A DNA stretch of 64,000 bases from Lathyrus oleraceus (GCF_024323335.1 NC_066582.1:94112944-94176943), one strand, 5' to 3'; shown: positions 22,907-35,271, counted from the first letter of the stretch. The notes: generated from the letters alone by a model not told the origin. Translations and numbers: made by a program.

Positions 22907-24120
22907 TGATGACTTCTCGGCAAGTGTAAAAATAATTTTGCAGTAATAAAAAAGATCGAATCCATAGGGACTGCTATTTAACAAGACAATATTGTGTAAT
23001 GCGTAGAAAATACTAAATTTAAGGGGGGGTGGGTTGAGTTTTAATTGGAAAAGAAAATAAAGTGTTCTAACAAATTCATTAAATCGGTCAGGTTGTGTAT
23101 AGAATTCCCTATTTCTCCATTGTTGATGTTCGATGCATTACATGAATGATATTGTCACTATAGTCCCACAGTGAATTAACAAAACCTCTATAATCAATCC
23201 ATTGCGATATATCTCACTAATCACTACTCAATGTATTCTGTCTTTAGTCCACCAGCGTAAGCAGGATTAGGTAATGCAATAGAGCATTAATTCCTAAGCC
23301 ATTACTCAGGGTCTCTTATGTCTATTCAACTAGCGTAAGCACAACAATTTCCCTAGGTCCAACACATATACTGATGGTCAATATTCCCTATGTGCCGAAA
23401 ATCAGATTAAAAGAGTATCTCACATAAAAAGAATTAAGAGCAAGGTGCAATCGAATAGAATTATATATTAAATTACTCGTGCAATATCAAATCAAACATA
23501 TGCCCCAACTATATCAAAATAGGTTCATCAAACACAACCTAACCTAGAGAGAATTAGCTAGTCATAATTAAAATTACAATACCAAATATTAATAAGAGAG
23601 TTGCATAAGAATTCCCTTGAAGAGTTGACCCCAAATGGCTTCAAATGCTCTCCAAATATGCCTTCTAGTGTTGCAAATCGTCACTTTTTGTGTAAAGTTG
23701 CAGAACCCCTAAAAAAGTACAAAAATTCCCCTTTTAAAGCAGTTAAAACGCGTCAGAAAAGCCCATAAAATAGCCCATTGTGTATGTGATACTTTTGAAT
23801 CGTGCACATGATTTTGAACATGCTATATCGTGCATGATTATTCCTGAATGTAGATATTTCTTTTAGCTCCATTTTGCAAAAAAAAAACTGCGTCAAAACG
23901 AGTTACGGAACTTCAGATATAATCAATTTAATGGACAAACGTCAAGACGAATATTATGCTAAAAATTGCTCGTTTCTTCACAATTTCTTCCCGATTTCTT
24001 GGCTTTGCTCTGTTTGTTCGACTTCTTCATTTTCTTCATATTTAGCTCATCTTTAGCTTGAGTTTTCATCAAATTCATTGCAAATACTCATAAAAATCAT
24101 GTAACGACAAACTGTCATCA
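22907..24120 (-). repeat. Athila-type 3' LTR
   Basis: 1214 bases; on the plus strand it starts TGATGACTTCTCGGC and ends ACTGTCATCA. Positions 23040-24120 align well with 33650-34719. Confidence 0.8.
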
Positions 24121-24288
24121 CAACCCCAAACTTAATTTGTTGCTTGTCCTCAAGTAACACACTTGAAACTGCACATTTCAAACAGAAAAATGAATTGCAA
24201 TAATAGTGAAAGGATATCATTAATTGTGTTACCTGATCATCATTAAGCGCTTCTTTAAGGTCCTAAACTTGACCTTTCAATTTTTGTG
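24121..24288 (-). promoter_or_regulatory. Athila-type polypurine tract and 3' tail
   Basis: In element sense AAGTTTGGGGTTG ends at 24121 next to the LTR, preceded by GAGGACAAGCAAC, which is usual in Athila elements. No gene is seen in this stretch. Confidence 0.65.
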
Positions 24289-25025
24289 TTAGGGCAGCAT
24301 GTATGACACAAAAAACACATCATCCTTCTTCTTCCTTTTATTTGGTAGGAATTCCATCACTTTCAAGAATTGAAGGTTTTTATTCCATATTCTCTTTAGT
24401 TTGATACTATCGAATATGGCATAAATCTCATCCAATACTTCATTTATTTCTCCTCTTTTATCAACCTTGTTGCTAGGTGTAGGACTATTCTTTTGTTGAA
24501 GATCTTGTTGTTGGACATCTACGTCTAAATGAATGATTGAATTTGGAGCTTCATACAAAACTATGTAATATTCATATTGCATTCTTGTTCTTTTCCCACA
24601 TATATTTTTCACCTCCGCTTCTTCTATTCTTCCTTCTATTTCTTCATCAGATGGTGTTCACTTTTCTTCTTCTTTCTCTTTTTCAACTACTCCTTCATTG
24701 ACTATCTCACATTCTTATTTGAATTCTTTTTCAATTTATGCATCTCTCAGACTATCTAACACATTTTCATAGAACTCCCCGCTATATCTCAATTTTAATG
24801 CTAATTGGCTAGATATTTGACCAAGTTGCATCTCTAAATTTTCGAAGGATGTTTCCATGTTACTTCACACGGTTTCTTGATGCGTGTTGATTTTCTCGAA
24901 ATTGAGTTGAGTCATATTTATAAACTGAGTCAAGGTTTCTTCAAGATGAGATGATGAATCCTCCTCCCATGAACGATCAGTGTAAGACTCTGGCTCTGAA
25001 TAATTTCTCGCATTTTGTTGAATTA
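24289..25025 (-). pseudogene. gag: Athila-type gag C-terminal region
   Basis: Read leftward from 25025, the frame encodes a Gag C-terminus (LTQFINMTQLNFEKINTHQ, then NLEMQLGQISSQLA), followed by an acidic Glu-rich region and a frame ending SYMLP at 24289. In-frame stops interrupt it. No protease, RT or integrase follows before the polypurine tract, so this was probably a non-autonomous, pol-deleted copy. Its N-terminal continuation is 33570-33472, across SIRE-B. Confidence 0.65.
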
Positions 25026-26184
25026 TATGAGTGCAACTTTCTGATAGATGTATTTTCTGTGATTTTAAAACTAGACTAATGTAGTGTTTATGTATATTAT
25101 AAGGTATCCTCTGAGTCTAAATGTACATCTTAGTATTAAGAAGCATCATAACATGTTGGAAAAAGGTTTAAGAAAAGGTTTTATGCATCAAAAGCTGTTT
25201 TTTATGTGAAAAACAGTCTATGTGTCGACAAATACATGCTATAGGTCGACATGTAGAAGAAAAATTTATCTACAAATAGATACATACGAGCTTCATATCG
25301 GCATATGTAACTCATTTTTAAATTTTGCAGCTTCTATTTAATGTGTCGCCTCTACAGGTAGACACATGCATTGTATGTGCCGACACATGACTTATATAGG
25401 TCGACACATGCATTAAAAATATTGAAATTTTGCATTCTTTTATAATCCTTTTGCATTCCTTTTGCTTCATACTTGCACACACATATATACTTCATGCATT
25501 CATCATTTCTAGTAAGGTTCTAGAGTAAACCTACACGAAACCGGAATTTCAAAAAGTTCTCATCATCTTCAACCTCATTCGATGCATACACACAAACAAA
25601 CTACACATAATCATTTTTTTTGGTGTCATCTAGAATCGGTTGATAACGTCCAATTTAGGTTGTTGAATTGTAAATTGGGTTGAGATATTTGAGGATTTCA
25701 AATAAGAAAACCAAGTTAGGGTTTTCCTTCAAGATCAATTAGGGATTTGAAGATTTTGGACAAGGTTACACAATTTGGATTCGATCGAGTGAAGGCTTTT
25801 AAGAACAAAAGGTTATTGTAAAGGATTAGCGTGAGACGGTGGATCATATTGGTAAATCTCGGGTTACAACAATTCATAATTTAGATTCGATCGAGTGAAG
25901 GCTTTGAAGAACAGAAGGTTCTTACAAAGGAGTAGCGTGAGACGGTGAATCAAATTGCCATTGTTGGGTTAATTGATCAAGCTCAGATCAAGGAAAGAGA
26001 AAGTGTTTAATCAACATCAAACTTAGGGTTTTTAGGGTTGGACGTCTACATTTCTCTTGTATTCTACTTTTGTAAAGTAAGGTTAATTTCATTATCTCAA
26101 TTCGAGTCGAATTGAGGGAAGAAGTACCCATAGCGAGGTTGATTGGGGAACTTCCTAAACAAATCCTTATGTGCTCTCTTTCTT

Positions 26185-26238
<54 letters not shown>

Positions 26239-26561
26239 TCTATCTATCTATCTATCTCTTTTACATTTCATTTGAAAATTATCGAATTCATCGATTGTGT
26301 AATCAATACGTTTGATTAATTCTTTTGAAAACCATTTGAAAAAGGTTTTGGTAACTACAAAGCACTTGATTAATTCTTTTGATAACTACCAAGTGTGGAT
26401 ATGAGAATATTCATCAATTACGCATATCCGAGTTTGTTTGATTAATTCTTTTGAAAACCATTCGAATTCATCGTCATAAAATTTTTCAAAACAATTTTTG
26501 TTCAAGTTTTTAACTTGGGATATATTCACCGCCCCTCTAGATCGTTGCCTCTTGTCTACCA
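25026..26561 (+). repeat. SIRE-B 5' LTR
   Basis: 1536 bases. It starts TATGAGTGCAAC (the first TG has apparently changed to TA compared with TGTGAGCGCAAC at 31845) and ends TCTACCA. It holds GTCGACA-type motifs (about 25215-25410), a TATATA run near 25486, the conserved GAAGTACCCATAGCGAGG block near 26120 and an expanded TC microsatellite. Confidence 0.85.
26173..26260 (+). repeat. TC / TATC microsatellite in SIRE-B 5' LTR
   Basis: About 85 bases of CT repeats ending in TATC units. The matching place in the 3' LTR (about 32994-33006) has only a short ACTCTCTCTCTTCC, so the run expanded after insertion. Confidence 0.8.
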
Positions 26562-26563
26562 AG

Positions 26564-26581
26564 TGGTATCACGAGCTCCGG
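26564..26581 (+). promoter_or_regulatory. SIRE-B primer binding site (initiator tRNA-Met type)
   Basis: TGGTATCACGAGCTCCGG follows the LTR by two bases. It matches the usual copia TGGTATCAGAGC site apart from a short insertion/change in the middle. Confidence 0.75.
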
Positions 26582-26608
26582 TGAATTCCGTGCTTCAATA
26601 TTAACTTA

Positions 26609-28369
26609 TTAGAAAATGCTACCAAACTTAAAGGGGCGTATAATAGAATGCATATTTTTACCGGTAAAAATTATGACTATTGGAAAGCTTGTATGCGTAT
26701 ACATATCAACTTGGTTGATAAAGGTGTTTGGGACGTCATCACCCATGCTCCTAATCAAATTACAGTGACCAATGGTGAAGGTGTTGTCATACAAAAACCA
26801 GAACCACAATGGAATGATAATGATAAGAAATTATGGCCACGTGATTGGAAGGCATAAAATATTCTCATATCCGCACTTGGTATTGATGAATATTATCGTG
26901 TTTCCCATTGTGAAACCTCCAAAGCTATGTGGGATGCATTAGAAGTTTCCCATGAGAGAACTAATGAAGTCAAACAAGCTAGGATCAATACCTTGAATCA
27001 AGAGTTTTAACTATTTCGCGTGAAGCATGGTGAAACCATTGCCGACATGCAAAATAGGTTCACACATCTTATAAATCGGTTAAATGCTCTAGGTAAGCCT
27101 ATTTACAATGATATTTCTACTAATAATATTTTGAGGTGTCTTAATAGGTAATGGAAACCCAAGCTCACCATAATTAAAGAAGCGAATGATCTTAAAACAT
27201 TTGATTTCATAACTTTGTTTGGAAAATTAGAAGATCATGAGCAAGAACTCACTTGCTTGGAAAAACATAAAAAAAAGCATGAGAATAAGATGAAGAAGGA
27301 GAAAGGTAAATACAAGGAGGTGCAAAAGAAGTTTATTTCTCTAAAGGCTTCAAGTTCAAAGTCCTCAACCAATGAGCAAAGTGATTGTGGAATAAGGGAT
27401 GACAAGAATTTCGATGATGAAGATATGAGGTTGTACGTCAAAAGGTACAATAGATACATATGGAAAAACATAGTCAAGCACTCCGACAATAACCTAAACA
27501 ACTTTAGAAGGCTATCTAAATACTCAAAGGAAGATGAGAATAAGAAGGGTAAACTTAGAAGTTCATTTTAAAATTGTGGAAAAGTCGGTCACTATAGGCC
27601 GGATTGTCCAATGATCGAGAAAGACAAAGAGAAAGGCCATCACAAGATATCTAACAAGTCTAGAAGAGCCTATGTTGCTTGGGAGAGTGATAGTAATTAT
27701 TCAAGTGATGAAAGCTCAAATTCAAGTGTCGAATAGGCCAAGATTTGCTTCATGACCAACAAAAAGAAGAAGAAGAATGTAAGTCATTCTAAGCTTGAAT
27801 CTACTAATGAATTATCTTATTCTCAATTACAAAAAGCTTTTGAAAATCTACATAGACAAACCGTAGACGCTTTTAAAAAGTTAGCTTCAAACAAAATAAT
27901 CTTTTCACATTTAGAAGGTAAACTTTTATAAACCGAAAAGAATATGGAAGCTCTTGAGTAATCTATGGTAGATATTTTAAAAAATAAGAATGAGGATAAA
28001 GAACCTTCAAGGTTTGGTTGTGAAACTTGCCACATTTGGCAAAAAGAGGTAAATACTCTTCAAGCTAAATTGGATAAGGCATTACAATCAAAGGTTACTT
28101 TTGCTATTGATACTACTAAATATAAGATGCCTTCTTATAATCCTTATAGGAGGTATAACTTTGTTGAAAATGATCAAAATAGAGAAAGTTACTCTCCTCA
28201 TAATTTAACTTGTCATTATTGTTGCAAGAAAGATCACACTATTGAAAAATGCAAATTTAGGAGACTTTTTGTTCCTAAAGGTGCTTTTAAATGGTTGCCT
28301 AAATGCAACCAAGGTTTCACTCACCCTCAAGGACCCAATGCAGATTGTCTACCTAGCACTTTTTGTTGA
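26609..28369 (+). pseudogene. gag: SIRE-B gag
   Basis: One frame runs through the region with several in-frame stops (first at 26855-26857) and no frameshift. The N-terminus contains HIFTGKNYDYWKACM, the usual start of Sirevirus Gag, followed by a capsid-like part (MWDALEVSHERTNEVKQARI) and a Lys/Ser-rich stretch. A first zinc knuckle (NCGKVGHYRPDC, first Cys lost) and a second one (CHYCCKKDHTIEKC) follow. Gag would form the particle and bind RNA. This copy is inactive. Confidence 0.8.
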
Positions 28370-29945
28370 TATTGTAGGATAAATTTATTGGCTCTATGAA
28401 GAGAGTATGAGATCTTGTTTCTGGATGCACAAGACATATGACATGTGAAATCTCCCTATTTCATTGACTTTGTTGCAAGGAAGAAGGGTTGTGTGACCAA
28501 AGAAGTCAACAACTAGTGCTCATTAATTAGTAAAAGTGTGTAGATTACGTTTAATGCTTCCTATCTGAGAAGTGTCGGAAAACGTATTTCGTTTTATGAT
28601 GCAGATGTATCTTCAAAAAGACATACTCAAGTACATCAGATAAGGGATTGATCAACCTAATTCGATGAAACTTGAGGAGGAGCAAGATAAATATCATGAT
28701 TTGAACAAGAATTAAAGTCCAATTATAAAGGATGATCATTGAATCAATAATCTTAGGGGTTAAATTATTAATCACACTTTCGGATACTTTGATCAAGAGA
28801 AAAGTAGTAAGAACGTTGATTTCAAAAGGTTGTGTGACACATTTTTCATTTATTCCAACTTTCGTTCGAGAGTTCCTTGAGGAATTCATGTGCATCCTCC
28901 TTCATTTATCCGGTGAGGTAATATCATTTCAATTTTCTCTTTGTAAGTAATTTTTTTTACCTGTTTATTTTTCAAAGATATGTGATATATTGTGTGTATG
29001 ATACATGTTATGAGTGTTCATTTCCAAAAATTTCAATTGATAACCATTGTGTGTTTCATTTAATATGTTTATAATGACCTCATTATAAATATCTTCACAT
29101 GTATTCTATATCTTTTAATATTTCATGCTTACATTTGTGTGTTTGCATGTTAATAGCTAGCAAATCAGGAAAAATCATCATTTGCTGTGTCTCTAAATTT
29201 TTTTTCATGCATGTTTAAGTCGAGTCTTTCAAGGTCATCCCAAAATCATATGTGTCAAAAATTTTAATTTTTGGGCCTCATGTGTCGACTCATATTTCGT
29301 ATAGATCGATTCATGAAAATAATTTTCAGAATTTTTCGAATTTGTTTCAGTATGTGTCGAGTCATGTTTGTATAGGTCAGCTCATAGAAATAATTTTTCA
29401 GAGTTTCTAAAATTGTTTCAGTATGTGGCGACACATGTATCGAATGTGTCGACTCATGACCTATACATGTCAGCACATGCTTCCAACAGGTCGACACATG
29501 CTTCCAGCAGGTCGGCTCATAATGCATTTTTAGGTCATTTCTTTTCATTTCTCATTATCCTCTCATACATACATTCATCTCCAAAACTTTTTCATTTCCT
29601 CTTGAGTCTCGCAACATTTCAAATTGTCATTAACTCCTCTTAGATTCATTCACCATATCTCATCCAATATCCATTTACCAATATAACCATTAAACCTTCT
29701 CATTCAATCATCATATTTCCTCTTCTCCAAAACCCTAATTATCCTCACATTTCAAATCACACCATAAGTTCTTAAAACTCAGAATTTGCATTCGTGTTTG
29801 GATTTAATTGAAATCTTTGTGTGTTGTTGTATCTGTTTATTTGATTTGGGTTTGTGGGTAATTATTTATCCCTCAAACATCTTCATTTTTCTTTCACACA
29901 TTTTGTCGAACACTTGGTGTGCAAAATCTGTTTGAACAATTCTCC
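28370..29945 (+). pseudogene. SIRE-B protease/integrase remnants and spacer
   Basis: Near 28410-28470 a shifted frame still shows SGCTRHMTCEISLF, the protease active-site neighbourhood. Around 28550-28730 there are traces of the integrase C-terminus and linker. RT and RNase H, over 2 kb in SIRE-A, are gone. From about 28950 the DNA is noncoding spacer, with the palindrome cluster at 29280-29525 and a C/T-rich leader before the ATG at 29946. Confidence 0.6.
29280..29525 (+). promoter_or_regulatory. GTCGAC-CATG motif cluster upstream of the SIRE-B extra ORF
   Basis: Repeated words GTGTCGACTCATG, GGTCAGCTCATAG, GTGGCGACACATG and GGTCGACACATG occur over about 245 bases. The same words are in the SIRE-B LTRs (25215-25410 and 32036-32225). 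SIRE-A has a different motif in the two matching places. Confidence 0.5.
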
Positions 29946-31365
29946 ATGGCACCTAAGCTTGCAAGAACTAAGGGTGGTTCCAAGGGTAAGTCTACCATTT
30001 CCTCTATTATTCCAGAAACTCCATTTACATTGGTTTCGTCTAGGTGTGTTGAGGAATTTGAAGCAAAACACCAACACCATCTTGTTGTGAAGCAATATGT
30101 TTGGAAACTTGTTATGGTTGGCTGCTTGGACATTCCAAATGTTGTTAGTCTTATTGAGCATCAACAAATCAACAACTTTCTGGAGCTTTCATAATACTAC
30201 AATGAAGACCTCATTCGTGTGTTCTACGGGATCATCATTCAAGTTTACAACAGGTAACACAGTTTATGAGTTTACTGATGATATTTGGAAGTCTCTTTTT
30301 GGTATCATTATTTTTGGTGCTGATGTTGAGCTGTTGGTGATAGATACCAACCTTCATCATGACTTTAAGTGGAACATTCATTTGAGTGATCTTCTTAAAG
30401 CTCCCCATTTTGATGATTGTTATGATCTGACATCCGGTCATTTGAAGATGGTTCCTAGGATTTTTCTGTGGCTTGTTTCTCATGCGTTGCGCCCAAAAAA
30501 TGGTGGGTTCTCAAGAATTGACAATGCTGAAATTCATCTTGTCTATATTCTTCTGAACAAATTTCAGATTAAATAGGCAAACTAATTTGTGTCACGAATG
30601 TTTTTCATCAAGGACGACAACAAAGGAACTTCATTTTATTATGTCTCCATGATTGCAATGATCTTAAACTATTTAAACATTGGGATGTCGAATCTTCAGT
30701 ACAAATCTCCGAGTATGGCTCAAGAGTTCTCCCAGCGTACTCTAACCAACATGGGATACTTTTGGGATGAAAATTGTCGGGTGTATTAGTTCCGTATGGG
30801 CAAGAATGGTAGGAAGATATATAATTTCAAAGACCCTGTTGAGTTTGGTGATGAAGCTGCTGAGACACATGTGGTTGATGATCAACCAATTTGTACTTCT
30901 TATAATGGTCCTCAAGGTTATGATTTTATGCAAGATGCTCATGGTAATAGATTTAGTGTTGGATTTGGTGATTCGTGTTCCATCATGACTATGCTTCAAA
31001 ACATGCAGCTTAGGAAAGATGAGCATTTTGAGGAAGATTTTCGGAGGCAACACACCTTTAAGGTTGTTTAAGTGAAGAGAATTTGTATCATGCAAGAGCA
31101 CATGACTGCACAAGATGCCAAATTTGAAGCCTTTTCTTCTTGTGTGATGGAAAGGCTTATGTCTACGCGTAATGAGATATATGAAAATTATGCAGCTACG
31201 ATTGCTAGGATTAATCATATAATCTCTGCTCAAAATGAGTATCATTACCATTATGCTCAATTCTACCGAGAAATGTGTGATTTTTTGGATCATCACTTTG
31301 GTAATGATGGACAAGGTTGGCATCATGGAGTGAGGCCAATGCCTAGGGACCGTGGGGGACGATGA
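29946..31365 (+). pseudogene. SIRE-B extra 3' ORF (decayed)
   Basis: It starts MAPKLARTKGGSKGKST, parallel to the basic start of the SIRE-A protein. A frameshift near 30190-30235 moves reading to another frame that keeps LRPKNGGFSRIDNAEIHLVYILL, matching the conserved block in SIRE-A. Further stops near 30574, 30787 and 31069 follow. The end (HEFAQ-like coiled region with QAQNEYHYHYAQFYREM-type sequence) is again Gln/Tyr-rich. No membrane span is evident. Confidence 0.75.
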
Positions 31366-31844
31366 AGTGTTGAGTTATGTCTTTGAGTCACATTTCTTGT
31401 GGAGCCTTTATTTCATGGAGTTCATATTATTGAGTCATCATGCTTTTTTTTGTTGATTTATTTTGCTTTTAGTTTATGTCCTGACAATGTTACTACTTGT
31501 TTAATGTGAGACAATGGATATGCAATGTGTATTGCCTTTGACAATAATATTGTAATGTTGTGTTTCTATTTATGTTGTGTTAAATTCTATTTGTGTTACT
31601 TCATGCATGTAATGTATGTGTGTGCATGTTCTTTCTTTGCAAACGCATTTGTATGGTATTTTGTATATGTGATATGTTGTATCTATGTGATATTGCTAAT
31701 GACTTACTTTGTCTCTTTTTGATGTTGTCAAAGGGGGAGAAGCATATGCAGATATGAAGCTATGATGCATACAATCAGGGGGAGCCTTCATGAAGACACG
31801 AAACACATCTTCTAAAGTTTTTCCATCATAAAAAATGGGGAGTA
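31366..31844 (+). promoter_or_regulatory. SIRE-B 3' noncoding region with polypurine tracts
   Basis: It contains CAAAGGGGGAGAAG near 31729, CAGGGGGAGCC near 31769 and AAAAATGGGGAGTA ending at 31844, just before the LTR. The short frame at 31525-31722 is not recognisable. Confidence 0.7.
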
Positions 31845-33471
31845 TGTGAGCGCAACTTTCCATTAGATGTATTTTGTATGATGTCAAAACTATATTACTT
31901 TAGCATTTATTTATATTGGACTATATCCTCTGAGTCTGAATGTGCATCTTAGAATTAGGAAGCATAAAAACATGTTGGAAAAGGTTTAAGAAAATGTTTC
32001 ATGCATCAAAAATTGGTTTTTATGTGAAAAACAATCCATGTGTCGACACATACATGCTATAGGTCGACACATAGAAGAAAGGTTTGTCCACAGTTCGACA
32101 CATATGAGCTTCAAGTCGACAAATGTAACTCATTTTTAAAGCCTGCAACTTCTGTTTGATGTGTTGCTTTTACAGGTCGACACATGCATCATATGTCTCG
32201 AAGCATGATTACATAGGTCAACACATGCATTAAAAATATTGAAAATTTGTATTCTTGTATAATCCTTTGCATTCTTGTTGCTTCATACTTGCACACACAC
32301 ATATATACTTCATGCATGCATAATTTCTGGTAAGGTTCTAGAGTAAACCTATACGAAACCGGATTTCAAAGAGTTCTCATCATCTTCAACCTTATTCGAT
32401 GCATACACACAACCAAACTACACATAATCATTTTTTGTTTCGGTGCCATCTAGAATCGGTTGATAACCTCCAATTTAGGTTGTTGAATTGTAAATTGGGT
32501 AGAGATATTTGAGGGTTTCAAATAAGAAAACCAAGTTAGGGTTTTCATTCAAGATCAATTAGGTATTTGAAGTTTTTGGACAAGGTTTCGCAATTCGGAT
32601 CCGATAGAGTGAAGTTTGAAGAACGTTAGGGTTCTTGCAAAGGAGTAGCATGAGACTGCGAATCATATTGGTAAATCTTGGATTACAATAATTCACAATT
32701 TGGATTCGATCGAGTGAAGGCTATGAAGAAAGGAAGGTTCTTGAATAGGAGTAGCATGAGACAGTGAATCGAATTGGCATTGTTGGGTTACTTGATAAAG
32801 CTCAGATCAAGGGAAGAGAAAATATTAGAATCAACATCAAACTTAGGATTTGTAGGGTTGGATTGCTACATTCTCTTGTATTCTACTTTTGCAAAGTAAG
32901 GTTAATTTCATTATCTCAATTTGAGTTCTAATTAAGGGCAGACGTACCCATAAAGAGGTCGATTGGGGAACCCCCTAAACAAATCCTTATGTACTCTCTC
33001 TCTTCCATTTCATTTACAAATTATTGAATTCATCGATTGTGCGATCGATATGTTTAGTTAATCCTTTTGAAAACCATTTGAAAAAGGTTTTATTGAGTTG
33101 GTCACAGTCCTTTAGATTGTGACTGGATTTGAAGATCAACAAAACTATACAAATTTTTAAACGAAATCAATTGCATACAAGGTATTCGATAATTTGTCTC
33201 TATAGTATTTTTGTGTATTTTATTATTGAGAATAGTCTCTACCTTTAATATCGATTCAATTGATTGTGGTTGAAAGTTTGTTGATCAAATTTGTGTTTAT
33301 TATCATACTTTGATTGTAATTATGCATATCTGAGCTTTTCGATAGCGGTTCGGTTAGAAGATTCGATCCGGGTCACTTCCGCTCGCCATACAAATTTTCA
33401 AAACAATTTTTCTTTAAGTTTTTTACTTATGATATATTCACCCCCTCTAGATTGTTGTCTGTCGTCTAAAA
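31845..33471 (+). repeat. SIRE-B 3' LTR
   Basis: 1627 bases, from TGTGAGCGCAAC to CTAAAA (terminal CA changed). It keeps about 230 bases (33090-33320) lacking in the 5' LTR but has a much shorter TC run. Divergence between the two LTRs suggests an old insertion. Confidence 0.85.
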
Positions 33472-33570
33472 AATTAAAGTTTTTGCTGCAAGTTGCTTTG
33501 AATAAGCTTCAAACTTCGCCAAGGTAGCATAGATGTTGTCTTGCATGTCTGACTTCACCTCGCCTACAAC
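33472..33570 (-). pseudogene. gag: Athila-type gag, middle fragment
   Basis: Read leftward it encodes SDMQDNIYATLAKFEAYSKQL, a typical Athila Gag segment. It stops at the SIRE-B insertion and continues in frame at 25025. The gag N-terminus is absent; the fragment runs straight into the LTR remnant. Confidence 0.65.
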
Positions 33571-33639
33571 ATAAAAAGAAGAATATCATAGTAACACTAC
33601 ACTCGATACAAATTTATTAAACAAAAATAACACTAAAAA

Positions 33640-34719
33640 TAAAAAGAGTAGAAAATAAAATATTCTAACAAATCCACTAAAGTGGTCCAGTTGTGTATGG
33701 AATCCCCTATTTCTCTATTGTTGATGTTTGATGCATTACATGAATGATATTGTCACTATAATCCCATGGCGAATTACCAAGCAACTATAATCAATCCCTT
33801 GCGATATAGTTCACTAATCACTACTCGGAGTTTTCTATCCCTAGTCCACCAGCGTAGCAAGATTAGGCAATGCAACAAAACATTAATTCCTAAGCCACTA
33901 TTCGAGGTCTCCTACCCCTATTCAACCAGCGTAAGTACAACAATTGCCATAAGTCCAACACATAAACTAGTGATCAGTATTCCTTATGTGCCCAAGATTA
34001 TATTAAAAGAGTAACTCATAAAAAGCATTAAGAACAAGGGGAAATTGAATAGAATTATAGATTAAATTACTCGTGCAATCTAAAATCAAACATATGTCCC
34101 AATGATATCAAAATAAGTTCATCAAACACAACCTAACCTAGAGAGAATTAGCTACTCATAATTGAAATTACAATACCAAATATTAATAAGAGGTTTGCAT
34201 AAGAATTCCCTTGAAGAATTGGCCTTCAATGGCTTCAAATGCTCTCCAAATATGCCTTATGGTGTTATAAATCGTCACTTTTCATGTAAAGTTGCAAAAC
34301 CCCCCAAAAAGTACCAAAAATCCCTTTTTAAAGCAGTCAAAACGCGTCAAAAAAGCCCAAAAAACAACCTATCGCACGTGTGATACCTTTCCATCGCGCA
34401 CATGATTCTGAACATGCGGCATCGCGCGCAATACTTTCCGTTGCTCGCGTGATTATTCCATAATGTAGATATTTGTTTTAGCTTCATTTAAAAAAAACCA
34501 CATCAAAATGAGTTACGGAACTCTTGATATGATCGATTTGCTGGACATAAATCAAGATGTAAATTATGTTGAAAATTACTCGTTTCTTCACAATTTCTTG
34601 GCTTTGCTCTATTTCTTCGACTTCTTCATTTTCTTCATATTTAGCTCAACCTTAACTTGAAATTTCATCCAATTCATCACAAATACTCATAAGAATCATG
34701 TAATGACAAATTGTCATCA
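33640..34719 (-). repeat. Athila-type 5' LTR (inner end truncated)
   Basis: Aligns with 23040-24120, including the unusual AAAGCAGT-AAAACGCGTCA segment. Its inner end, next to gag, lacks about 130 bases of the left LTR together with any primer site. The short frames inside are not genes. Confidence 0.75.
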
Positions 34720-34922
34720 TAACGCTAATTGTACTCATTAAAAGTAGCGAATTTTCGTTCTTGGGTAGAGTGCCCTCTATACGTAGGTGTTGTTTGCACC
34801 GAATTAGGTTACCATAATCTTGTGTTATTTTATTGCTTTATGCATTGTGTTATTGTTGTTGTTATATTTCTGTCATACTGGGTTAACAAGTTAGACTAAT
34901 TGTCTCAACATCGTGTCCAACA
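34720..34922. repeat. Copia-type LTR remnant, segment 3 of 3
   Basis: It contains GGGTAGAGTGCCCTCTATAC and GTTTGCACCGAATTAGGTTA, words usual in copia LTRs of this type, and ends CAACATCGTGTCCAACA. On the minus strand this end reads TGTTGGACACGATG and follows GAGGGGATAGA, which would fit an LTR start after a polypurine tract. Confidence 0.45.
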
Positions 34923-35265
34923 TCTATCCCCTCAGGAACAAAATTTCAATGTCGTCCAACTGATTTTTCTTATCCACATATTCAAAAGTAACATCACCCT
35001 TTTCAACATGATTCCTTAGGAAATGTTGTCAAATTCTTATATGTTTAGTACGTAAATGAAGTACAAGACTCTTAGTGAGACTTATTGTGCTAGTGTTATC
35101 GCAATTTATTGGAATGAAATTGAGTTTTAAATCATAAATCCAATCATTATTGATTTATCCATATGACTTGTGTATAATAATTACCATAAACTACAAAGTT
35201 ATCCTAATTGGTAGAAATATCAACTCTACATTGCTTCTTATTGTGCCAAGAAACGAAACAATTTC
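34923..35265 (-). pseudogene. Copia RNase H fragment
   Basis: Read leftward it retains the VSWHNKKQ block near 35240 and, further on, traces of the region ending in a VDKKNQL-like segment near 34975, both from the RNase H end of a copia pol. Stops and shifts are frequent. It probably belongs to the element whose LTR is the three-segment remnant. Confidence 0.55.
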
Positions 35266-35271
35266 CAAACA

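Larger units (their letters stand above)
25026..33471 (+). mobile_element. SIRE-B: Sirevirus with most of pol deleted
   Basis: Complete ends: LTRs at 25026-26561 and 31845-33471, flanked by AATTA at 25021-25025 and 33472-33476. Order: LTR, primer site, gag with two zinc knuckles, short protease and integrase remnants, spacer with palindromes, extra ORF, polypurine tracts, LTR. RT and RNase H are missing. It entered the gag of the Athila-type element, whose reading frame runs on across the removed insert when one AATTA is kept. Confidence 0.9.
22907..34719 (-). mobile_element. Athila-type Ty3/gypsy remnant, interrupted by SIRE-B
   Basis: Two related direct repeats (22907-24120 and about 33640-34719) are LTRs ending TGATGAC and GTCATCA. 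In element sense the left LTR is preceded by AAGTTTGGGGTTG, the Athila-type polypurine tract. Only gag pieces remain internally, and pol is absent. Flanking 5-mers TAAGA (22902-22906) and TAACG (34720-34724) match in three of five positions, so the target duplication is uncertain. SIRE-B lies inside its gag. Confidence 0.75.

Noticed and set aside
24577..24759. Phe-rich plus-strand ORF
   Set aside because: Reverse of the Glu/Lys-rich Athila gag region.
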